The notes under the pieces are model-generated. The model was not told the DNA's origin and made no database searches. It saw nothing but the letters and a program-made list of their open reading frames with translations. The translations under genes and the position numbers were made by a program. Below, piece by piece: positions 1-5,145 of a stretch of DNA of 6,427 bases (positions within the stretch are counted from its first letter, which is position 1; each line of letters starts with the position of its first letter). This stretch comes from CSP1-5 sp964558395 (GTDB lineage: Bacteria; Methylomirabilota; Methylomirabilia; Methylomirabilales; CSP1-5), in the NCBI GenBank assembly GCA_964558395.1, contig CAZLDS010000117.1, forward strand, positions 1 through 6,427. Reading direction: 5' to 3'.

Positions 1-588
1 ACTCGGCTGATGGGAAAATATCACGACTCGCTGGCCTACTACACGGACGCGCAGCGACGATTGGGTCAACTACGCGATACCTTTGGCAGGGCCTACGCCG
101 CTTGCGGTGTTGCCAATGCCCACCGGATGCTCGGACGCCATGACCTCGCCTTCAGCCACTTCACGACGGCCCGACGCCTTTACGCGGGCCTCCGGGACCA
201 GGTGAGCTTCGCCTACACGCTGTGGGGGGAGGGGACCCTCTATAAGGTCCTCGGGCAACTTCGCCGGGCCGAGCAGGCTTTCACAAAGGCCGAGGCGATC
301 TTTGCCCACACGCGCGATCGCCGGGGTCGGATCTACACGGCTTTGGGCACGGGGGAGATCCGGATCCTGCAGGGGAAGCTCCCGATGGCGAAGCGACTCT
401 TAGAAAGAGCCCGCATCGAGGCCCGACGGCACGACTTCCGCTTCGAAAACCTGCACAGTCAGCTCTTGCTCACCGAGCTTCGCCGCCGGAACGGCCGGCG
501 GGTTTCATGGGCGTCATTCAGACGCCGCTACCAGGCGTTGGGGTCTACGTTTCTCGACGACGTTCACCTTCCCCTGAACCTTCCCTGA
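1..588 (+). CDS. TPR-repeat protein, C-terminal part (5' end outside window)
   Basis: The reading frame is open from base 1. The first ATG (position 10) has no Shine-Dalgarno sequence and sits at the edge of a repeat, so I take this as the 3' end of a longer gene. Counting from that ATG, glycines at residues 2, 42, 82, 122 and 162 each open a helical unit (GKYHDS, GRHDLA, GQLRRAE, GKLPMA, GRRVS), an exact 40-residue period. Each unit has the TPR look: small and aromatic residues on helix A (YYTDAQ, HFTTARR, AFTKAEA) and an Ala/Gly-rich helix B. TPR arrays bind proteins or peptides. In bacteria they often form the C-terminal sensor part of regulators or ATPases, but the N-terminal part that would decide this is not visible. 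The tail after the last repeat (WASFRRRYQALG to LNLP) is basic and not recognised. The gene ends in TGA and converges on the minus-strand selenoprotein gene 82 bp away. Confidence 0.8.
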   Translation, partial: TRLMGKYHDSLAYYTDAQRRLGQLRDTFGRAYAACGVANAHRMLGRHDLAFSHFTTARRLYAGLRDQVSFAYTLWGEGTLYKVLGQLRRAEQAFTKAEAIFAHTRDRRGRIYTALGTGEIRILQGKLPMAKRLLERARIEARRHDFRFENLHSQLLLTELRRRNGRRVSWASFRRRYQALGSTFLDDVHLPLNLP

Positions 589-670
589 GTTCACCGATGG
601 GTTTCCCTGACTCCGCCGGTGGCGCGAGCCTCGGGGTTTCTCTGCCATTCACAGAATGTCGGTGCACTTG
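589..670. other. Convergent intergenic spacer
   Basis: This 82 bp gap lies between the TPR gene stop (+) and the selenoprotein stop (-). The only structure seen is a short GC-rich inverted repeat, CGCC-N3-GGCG, without a T-run on either side. It could help termination in both directions, but it is not a convincing intrinsic terminator. Confidence 0.4.
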
Positions 671-1261
671 CTACGGAAAACGGGCGAGGGCGGCCTGATA
701 CACCGAGCGTGGGGCTGCTCCCTCAATCCGCTCTTCACCAACGATGATCGTTGGGACCACTTCGGCCTTCCATAGATCGACGGCCTCCAGGTGCTCGGTG
801 TAGACGGCCTCCTTCAGCGTAGGGTCCTTGCTATCGATCCGAAAGCGGTCGAGATCAAGATTAGCGCTCAGTGCCACTTGTTCCAACACGGCTTCCGCGC
901 TGATATCCCGGTTCTCGACCAGGAAGGTGCGGAAGAGGGCAAAGTGAAAAGCGTCCGCAACCGCGTCTCCTTGGCGCCGCGCCGCCTGCGCGGCCACCAG
1001 GGCGGGAACGCTCGACCCGGGATATCGCTCACTCCCGACCCACGGACGGATCCCCAAAGGAGGCTCCGCGGTCGCAGCTCCGAGCCAGTGGCCGCGGCGC
1101 TCGCTGGAGAAGGTGGGGAAGGCGGCGGTTTCCGGCTTGAGGACATAACCGACTCGCTGGAGCGGGAATGGCCGGGCGCATTCCGTCAAGACCGTGTTTA
1201 GCCGGACCTCGGCCACCCAGCACCACGGTCAGAGGTAATCGAAGACCACAACAATCGACAC
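671..1261 (-). CDS. DsbA/FrnE-like thiol:disulfide oxidoreductase, predicted selenoprotein (Sec-Pro-Trp-Cys active site)
   Basis: This is a thioredoxin-fold protein of the DsbA/FrnE type (196 aa with Sec), likely cytoplasmic because it has no signal peptide. Read conventionally, the frame begins at GTG 1216 and lacks both the first beta strand and the redox motif. The same frame upstream of the TGA at 1229-1231 encodes SIVVVFDYL, a typical strand 1, and continues after the TGA as PWCWVAEVRL. The TGA therefore falls on the first cysteine of the usual CPWC motif, giving Sec11-Pro-Trp-Cys14. A SECIS-like hairpin follows directly. Other family marks are an all-helical insert (ALVAAQAARRQG, FALFRTFLVENRDIS), the cis-proline loop VVPTIIVG (Pro170) and the C-terminal segment RIEGAAP...VYQAALARF. 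I chose GTG 1261 because GAGGA lies 5 nt upstream; ATG 1267 and ATG 1282 are in frame but have poorer ribosome sites. The predicted role is thiol-disulfide exchange or isomerisation; the substrate is unknown. A nonsense-mutated pseudogene is the alternative, but the hairpin and intact downstream frame argue against it. Confidence 0.85.
1190..1231 (-). promoter_or_regulatory. Putative bacterial SECIS element overlapping the UGA-Sec codon
   Basis: Read on the minus strand from the UGA (1231-1229), an outer 7 bp perfect stem GACCGUG/CACGGUC (1230-1224 with 1196-1190) encloses an inner stem UGGCCG/CGGCUA (1215-1210 with 1204-1199, one G-U pair). The inner stem is capped by the loop AGGUC (1209-1205). 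Nineteen bases separate the UGA from the loop. Bacterial SECIS elements are hairpins just after the UGA with a guanine-containing apical loop bound by SelB. The E. coli fdhF element has the loop AGGUCU, about 17 nt from its UGA. The match in loop sequence and distance is seen directly; SelB binding is inferred. Confidence 0.75.
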
Positions 1262-1296
1262 AACCATCCTCGCACGGATCATTGACGGGCGGGCGT

Positions 1297-1317
1297 GCCG
1301 GACCACAATGTCACGGC
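1297..1317 (-). repeat. Hairpin in the leader between the coiled-coil gene and the selenoprotein gene
   Basis: On the minus-strand transcript, GCCG-U-GAC pairs with GUC-CGGC (7 bp with one bulged U) around the 6-nt loop AUUGUG. It starts 1 nt after the upstream stop and lies about 35 nt before the selenoprotein GTG. No U-run follows, so it is not a classic terminator. It may be an RNA processing or attenuation site, or chance in GC-rich DNA. Confidence 0.3.
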
Positions 1318-1318
1318 C

Positions 1319-2011
1319 CTACCGTGCTTGCGCTTCCTGAAGCTGCTTTCTGAGCGCGGTGATACGCTTTTCCCGCTCCTCGACCGCCGCGGCGAGCTTG
1401 TGAATTTCCGCAGCCCGTTCCGCCTGCAGAAGCGAGAGCCGCTCCATCTCGTCCTCGCGGGCCCGAAGTTCGGCTTGGAGTTTCTTCTGCTCATCTACCA
1501 ATCGCCGCGCGGTCCCTTGCCACGTAACTAAGGCTTCCTGATCCGCCTGACGCGCCTTTTCCACACCTTGCAGCTTTTGCTGAAGGGCCGCAAGCTCTTG
1601 CTCCCGCTTCTGCTTCGCTTCCTGAATGGCTCGGACTTCGCCCTCGAGCTTCTCCTTGTCCTTCTGAAGCGCGCGAACCTCGTCCTCTAACTTCTTCGAC
1701 TCGCTCTTTAGGGTCGCCACTCGCGCTTTCAAATCGTCTCTTTCCTTGCGAGTCTTCGCGAGGTCTTTCTTCAGGCTCTGCGCCTGGGCCTCGAGCTTAT
1801 CTCGGGTCTTTATGGTCTTCTCAAGCTGCGTGGCCGACTTGGCCTCGGTGAGCTTGTGGACTTCGCTCACTCCCTCGAGCTCCGCCGTCAGCTGCGTTGT
1901 CTTCTCGGTTAGCAGGGCGATTTGCTCGGTGGCCTTATAATAACGGTACCCGAGAATCCCCACGACCGCGCAGGCCACAAGAAGCATCACCCATGCTACG
2001 ACATCTCGCAT
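1319..2011 (-). CDS. Membrane-anchored coiled-coil protein, unknown function
   Basis: This 230-residue protein has one N-terminal transmembrane segment (about residues 4-22, VVAWVMLLVACAVVGILGY), followed by RYYK. A continuous charged coiled coil, rich in Lys, Glu, Gln, Leu and Ala, runs from about residue 27 to the C-terminus (ELEGVSEVHKL, KLEDEVRALQKDKEKLEGEV). It has no globular domain, and its only cysteine lies inside the transmembrane segment rather than in a lipobox. The start is supported by GGAGGG 4 nt before the ATG. A basic cluster after the helix would favour a cytoplasmic coiled coil by the positive-inside rule, but the N-terminal MRD gives weak contrast. Such proteins act as scaffolds or spacers, and low-complexity coiled coils do not allow a family assignment. 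The gene is 57 nt upstream of, and co-oriented with, the selenoprotein gene, so the two may be cotranscribed. Confidence 0.85.
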   Translation of the reverse strand: MRDVVAWVMLLVACAVVGILGYRYYKATEQIALLTEKTTQLTAELEGVSEVHKLTEAKSATQLEKTIKTRDKLEAQAQSLKKDLAKTRKERDDLKARVATLKSESKKLEDEVRALQKDKEKLEGEVRAIQEAKQKREQELAALQQKLQGVEKARQADQEALVTWQGTARRLVDEQKKLQAELRAREDEMERLSLLQAERAAEIHKLAAAVEEREKRITALRKQLQEAQAR

Positions 2012-2232
2012 GGCTCCCTCCGGGGCTGCATCTTACGTATTCTGCGACTGAAGGACAAGTCTCATTCACCTCGTCGTACCGCTGGCACCGATCATGATGA
2101 GGAAATATCCTGATCGCTTTTTCATCGCCGGATTCTTCTTCGCGTCTTCCATGTCCCCCCAATTTTACCTTACCATAGGGAGGAAGCTCGTGCCAGGGGT
2201 GACAACGTAAGCTCTGCAAGGATCGCGCCTGG
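2012..2232. other. 221 bp intergenic region upstream of the coiled-coil gene
   Basis: No gene is supported here. The gap holds an imperfect inverted repeat (2090-2115) and the Shine-Dalgarno of the coiled-coil gene. I see no convincing -35/-10 pair on the minus strand: TAAAAT and TATGGT hexamers occur, but without a suitably spaced -35. Its length compared with the 6 nt gap between phosphatase and glycosylase suggests that the coiled-coil gene has its own transcription start. Confidence 0.5.
2090..2115. repeat. Imperfect inverted repeat, possible operator
   Basis: The half-sites GATCA-t-GAT and ATC-c-TGATC are complementary at 8 of 9 positions and surround an 8-nt centre. The repeat lies 79 to 104 bp upstream of the coiled-coil start codon, in otherwise featureless intergenic DNA. 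On the plus strand it is followed by GCTTTTTC, so a weak plus-strand terminator is also possible, although no plus-strand gene precedes it. Confidence 0.35.
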
Positions 2233-2940
2233 TCATCGTGGGGGAAGCAGGCGACGGGCATCACGAAACGTCGCGTGAAACATCGGCCGCGTCAACCGGC
2301 GCGTGAGCGTATTTTGCTGACTCGGATGGTAGGAGGCGAGGAGGGTGAGCCCACTCGCGAGGCGAAAGCGGGCCCCGTGGGTAAAACGAGGCCGAGGTTT
2401 GGGGAGCGCGAGTCCGGTCTCGTCGCAGGCCCGCAGAAAGGTGGCGAAGGCGATCCGACCCAACGCGACCACAACGCGCACTCTACGGAGGAGCCGGAGC
2501 TCCGCGAGAAGATACGGACGGCATGTGGTCAGCTCCCGCAGGGTCGGTTTATTCTGGGGCGGGGCACACCGGAGCGCTGCGGTGATATAGCAGTCCTTCA
2601 GTTCGAGGCCATCCTCCCGCGAGACAGAGGAGGGCTGATTGGCAAAGCCGAAGGTATACAGGGCACGGTAGAGCCAGTCCCCGCTTCGATCCCCCGTAAA
2701 GATTCTGCCAGTCCTGTTCCCCCCATGGGCGGCCGGGGCCAGCCCCAAAATAAACAGCCTCGCCTCGGGATCGCCGAAGCCGGGAATCGGTCTTCCCCAA
2801 TATTCCCAGTCTCGATAGCGGTGGACTTTTCGAGCCGCCACCTGTTTCCGGTATCGGGTCAAGCGTGGACATCGCGTACAGTGAATGACCTCGGCCCGGA
2901 TATGTACCAGGGTCCGCCGATCCTGCGAAAGCGTCCGCAT
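2233..2940 (-). CDS. Uracil-DNA glycosylase, family 5 (UDGb type), Fe-S cluster
   Basis: The enzyme removes uracil and probably other deaminated bases from DNA, starting base excision repair. The 235 residues show the family 5 (UDGb) signature: motif 1 GLAPAAHGGNRTGR (residues 66-79) followed by FTGD, with alanines where other UDG families carry a catalytic Asp or Asn, and motif 2 HPSQQNTLTRRLT (205-217). Four cysteines, C21 and C24 (CTRC), C125 (LRCAPP) and C140 (TTCRPY), fit the 4Fe-4S site of family 4 and 5 enzymes. The ATG is preceded by AGGA at a spacing of 4 nt. It lies 6 nt after the stop of the PP2C gene, so the two are probably cotranscribed and translationally coupled. Family 5 is often found in thermophiles and GC-rich bacteria. 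Length and motifs are complete, so an active enzyme is likely. Confidence 0.93.
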   Translation of the reverse strand: MRTLSQDRRTLVHIRAEVIHCTRCPRLTRYRKQVAARKVHRYRDWEYWGRPIPGFGDPEARLFILGLAPAAHGGNRTGRIFTGDRSGDWLYRALYTFGFANQPSSVSREDGLELKDCYITAALRCAPPQNKPTLRELTTCRPYLLAELRLLRRVRVVVALGRIAFATFLRACDETGLALPKPRPRFTHGARFRLASGLTLLASYHPSQQNTLTRRLTRPMFHATFRDARRLLPPR

Positions 2941-2946
2941 GGTTTC

Positions 2947-3726
2947 CTAGAAAGGGGTCGAGCGATCTGCGCCAAGCTCGACCACCAAGATCGTGAGATT
3001 GTCCGTCCCGCCCCGGGCGAAGACCTCTTCCTGCAGGGCTTCACCCCCCTCGTGTGCCCCGGAACTCTGCCGAAGGACGGCGGCGATCTCATCCACCTCA
3101 AGCACATCGAAAAGACCGTCACAGGCCACAACGACAAACCCGTGCTCCGCGGTGAGTCGCCGCTCGCCTACGGCCGGGACTGCCATCACCCCGACTGGAC
3201 GAAAGTAGCTATCCCCGAAGCTTCGTGTGGGCATCAGTCCCCGCAGCCCGCGGACCACGTATCCCCCCTCAATTGCTCCCCCCGCCGCAATGATCCGGGA
3301 CCGCTCTGCCGCATTGTCGACGCGATGGGGTTCGGTGAGGGCGATCGGCTCTTCGGTCACCAGGACGATTCCGCCGTCCCCAATGTGGGCAAAGGTCAGT
3401 CCATTATCCCGCAGAAAGATCGTGGTCGCGGTCGCCCCGCTCTCGACCCCCTGCAGTGCCTCCTCGACGGTGCGGTAGGCCTCACGGAACGCCTCAAGCG
3501 GTGCGACCCCCGCTTCGAGAGCATGGAAGAAGGCTTCATGTAGCGAGGCCGCTGCGATCTCGGCCGCCTCCACGCCCCCATGCCCATCATAGACGCCTCC
3601 AAAGAAGCCCACTCCAGGACGGATCTCCACCACATGGCGATCCTCCATCGCCGGCCGAAAGCCGATCTCCGAGATCTGATGCACTGTTCGTATATGAAGC
3701 GGAGTCGCATCGGGCTGATTGCGCAT
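2947..3726 (-). CDS. PP2C-family (PPM) serine/threonine protein phosphatase
   Basis: This metal-dependent phosphatase removes phosphate from Ser/Thr residues and counteracts Hanks-type kinases. All PPM motifs are present in 259 residues: RPAMEDRH (24-31), VYDGHGG (45-51) with metal ligand Asp47, SGATATTIFL (97-105), AHIGDGG (113-119), TEPHR (131-135), TRSFGD (167-172), ACDGLFDV (201-208) with Asp203, and GGTDNLTILVV (239-249) with Asp242. The usual GDSR motif reads GDGG here. There is no transmembrane segment or extra domain, so it should be soluble and cytoplasmic. The complete VYDGHGG and RPxMED motifs resemble eukaryotic-type PP2C more than the SpoIIE type. AGGGGG sits 4 nt before the ATG. 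No kinase is in the window. The gene leads the minus-strand pair with the glycosylase and is divergent from the membrane-protein gene. Confidence 0.95.
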   Translation of the reverse strand: MRNQPDATPLHIRTVHQISEIGFRPAMEDRHVVEIRPGVGFFGGVYDGHGGVEAAEIAAASLHEAFFHALEAGVAPLEAFREAYRTVEEALQGVESGATATTIFLRDNGLTFAHIGDGGIVLVTEEPIALTEPHRVDNAAERSRIIAAGGAIEGGYVVRGLRGLMPTRSFGDSYFRPVGVMAVPAVGERRLTAEHGFVVVACDGLFDVLEVDEIAAVLRQSSGAHEGGEALQEEVFARGGTDNLTILVVELGADRSTPF

Positions 3727-3765
3727 CAGTCCCCCTATCGGAGTGGACCAGCAGTCCCGTTCTTC

Positions 3766-3795
3766 ACAATACCGTCAGGGGAGGCGCAAAGGCAA
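3766..3795 (-). promoter_or_regulatory. Candidate sigma70-type promoter for the PP2C-glycosylase pair
   Basis: On the minus strand, TTGCCT (3795-3790) is separated by 18 bp from TATTGT (3771-3766), each 4 of 6 to consensus. Transcription would start near 3759, giving a leader of about 33 nt that includes the AGGGGG ribosome site. The match is modest and rests mainly on position. Confidence 0.35.
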
Positions 3796-3798
3796 GGC

Positions 3799-3827
3799 TT
3801 GGGATTTCGCAGGTCCCCGGCTATAGT
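3799..3827 (+). promoter_or_regulatory. Candidate promoter of the membrane protein gene, possibly giving a leaderless mRNA
   Basis: TTGGGA (3799-3804, 4 of 6), 17 bp, then TATAGT (3822-3827, 5 of 6) form a sigma70-like promoter. The expected start point, about 7 bp after the -10 box, coincides with the GTG at 3834. No Shine-Dalgarno precedes that GTG, which fits a leaderless transcript. The -10 box lies inside the near-palindrome CCCCGGCTATAGTCGGGG (3815-3832). Confidence 0.4.
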
Positions 3828-3832
3828 CGGGG
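3815..3832. repeat. 18 bp near-palindrome over the -10 box, possible operator
   Basis: CCCCGGCTATAGTCGGGG is self-complementary except for one G-T position. It ends one base before the GTG of the membrane protein gene and contains the candidate -10 hexamer TATAGT, so a bound dimeric repressor would block transcription. In RNA it would form a stable hairpin. No regulator gene is recognised nearby. Confidence 0.4.
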
Positions 3833-3833
3833 T

Positions 3834-4454
3834 GTGTGGCACCCTGAAGCAAACAACCAAGAGCTCGTTACCTTCACGTTTCGATCGTTGGAGGCGGCCT
3901 TTGCCACGGGAGGGGAACAGGAGGCCACTTCGGCCCTGCGGGAAGCCTTCGGCCGGCGGATCAGTAGTTACTTGATCGATCTCCCGTCACCTGAAGCGCT
4001 GAAGGATCTCCCGGAACATTTACAGCAGGAGGTCAAAAAGCGACAGCAGCAAGCCGCCCTGCTCAGGCAGAAGCGAGAGGCGGCTATGCACATCATCCCC
4101 GCGTATCACCGGTTACTCGAAATCTACCGCGCCTACGACGCCGAAGCGGGCTCCCCGAGGCGCATCGCGCGGTACTTGATGATGTCGGCCACCACCGTGT
4201 TGGTCGGAGGGATGTTGGGCTATCTGGTGGAGCGCGAGATCGGCGTCCCGTACGCCACGGTGGCCGGGATCGGCTTGGGGATCATCGCCTTCTTCCGCAT
4301 GATCTTTCAGACCCTCGGCACGACCCGCCACATGACCCGCGTGGAATCGGCCCACGCCGCTGCGCTGCAAAGATTGCAGGAAGAGCTCTATGCGGCCTTC
4401 GAGACGGTGGATCGTCAGCGGCCCCTGAAAGCGGAAGAAAATCCCAACCGATGA
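3834..4454 (+). CDS. Two-helix membrane protein of unknown function
   Basis: This 206-residue product is read from GTG 3834. The same frame stays open further upstream but contains no other start codon in the intergenic stretch, and beyond 3726 it is only antisense to the phosphatase. Residues 20-100 are predicted helical and charged (LQQEVKKRQQQAALLRQKRE). Two hydrophobic segments follow, about 113-132 (ARYLMMSATTVLVGGMLGY) and 139-160 (PYATVAGIGLGIIAFFRMI), joined by the short loop VEREIGV. A soluble helical tail completes it. The hairpin topology places both long parts on the same side of the membrane, probably the cytoplasm given the Arg-rich flanks. I do not recognise the family. Its TGA overlaps the AAGGAGG ribosome site of the TenA-like gene, so the two form an operon. 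Confidence 0.75.
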   Translation: MWHPEANNQELVTFTFRSLEAAFATGGEQEATSALREAFGRRISSYLIDLPSPEALKDLPEHLQQEVKKRQQQAALLRQKREAAMHIIPAYHRLLEIYRAYDAEAGSPRRIARYLMMSATTVLVGGMLGYLVEREIGVPYATVAGIGLGIIAFFRMIFQTLGTTRHMTRVESAHAAALQRLQEELYAAFETVDRQRPLKAEENPNR

Positions 4455-4470
4455 AGGAGGCACCAGCATC

Positions 4471-5145
4471 GTGGACGCCGCTCACCTCGTGACTGAGACG
4501 CGCAACGCGCTTCAGGCGGTCGAGACTCGGATCCGCCAACACCCCTACCTCGATGCCCTGGAGGCGGGGCAGATCCCACAGGACGAACTCCGCCGCTTTG
4601 CGGGCCAGCAGCACCACATCATCACCAGCGATCTGCGGGCCATGGCTCTGTTGATCGCTAAGGCCGAATCGGCGGAAACCCGGGACTTCTTTTGGGGAGG
4701 GATGCAAGGGGAACGGGCGGCCGTACAGGCGCTTCAGGCCTTCGCGAGCGCCCTCGCGATCCCGGCTACGGACCTGAAGGCCGCCGAACCAATGCCAGGA
4801 GCGTTCGCTTACAGCGCCTATGTCGCTTGGCTCGCCCTCTTCGGTTCCTGCGCCGAATTTGCTGCCGCATTCCTCGTCAATTTGGAGGCATGGGGGGAAA
4901 ACTGTGCCCGGATGAGTCAAGCGCTCAAGGCCCGGTACCACATGCAGGATAAAGATGTCGCCTTCTTCGACCTGTTCAGTAGTACGCCTCCGAGCTTCGA
5001 GGACCGCGCCCTGCGAGTGATCCAGGAGGGTCTCGAGCGCCGGGTCACTCCTCAGCAGATCCGGTGCGCGGCCCGAATGCTGCAAGGGTACGAACTGCTC
5101 TATTGGGATACCATGTATCAGGCCTTCACTGGCGAGCCCGGTTAA
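4471..5145 (+). CDS. TenA/PqqC-like protein (heme-oxygenase-like helical fold)
   Basis: The 224-residue, all-helical protein has the layout of the TenA/THI-4/PqqC group: an N-terminal helix pair with HPYLDAL and LRRFAGQQHHI (residues 24-50), a middle SDLRAMALL, the tract AYVAWLALFGSCAEFAAAF (116-134), EAWGENCARM (139-148) and a C-terminal GYELLYWDTMYQAF (206-219). The C-terminal Glu and aromatic cluster correspond to the conserved end of TenA. Members of the fold salvage thiamin pyrimidines (TenA), close the PQQ ring (PqqC) or act as diiron oxygenases; I cannot tell which applies. There is no thiamin or PQQ gene beside it, so thiaminase activity should not be assumed. The GTG start is set by AAGGAGG (4454-4460), 10 nt upstream and overlapping the previous stop. 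The TAA overlaps by two bases the convergent stop of the broken gene. Confidence 0.8.
   Translation: MDAAHLVTETRNALQAVETRIRQHPYLDALEAGQIPQDELRRFAGQQHHIITSDLRAMALLIAKAESAETRDFFWGGMQGERAAVQALQAFASALAIPATDLKAAEPMPGAFAYSAYVAWLALFGSCAEFAAAFLVNLEAWGENCARMSQALKARYHMQDKDVAFFDLFSSTPPSFEDRALRVIQEGLERRVTPQQIRCAARMLQGYELLYWDTMYQAFTGEPG

Noticed and set aside
2094..2210. Small plus-strand ORF of 38 codons with a hydrophobic stretch (FFIAGFFFASS)
   Set aside because: There is no Shine-Dalgarno, it lies opposite to the surrounding genes, and the length is expected by chance. A 19-codon minus-strand ORF starting MKKRSGYF in the same gap was set aside for the same reasons.
1935..2264. 109-codon minus-strand frame in the 2012-2232 gap
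   Set aside because: It overlaps both neighbouring genes, has atypical composition (many His, Arg, Cys) and no domain.
2275..3543. Longest open frame of the window (422 codons, + strand)
   Set aside because: It lies wholly antisense to the phosphatase and glycosylase genes, which carry clear family motifs. Its product is Pro/Arg/Gly-rich and has no recognisable domain; it is a GC-rich shadow frame.
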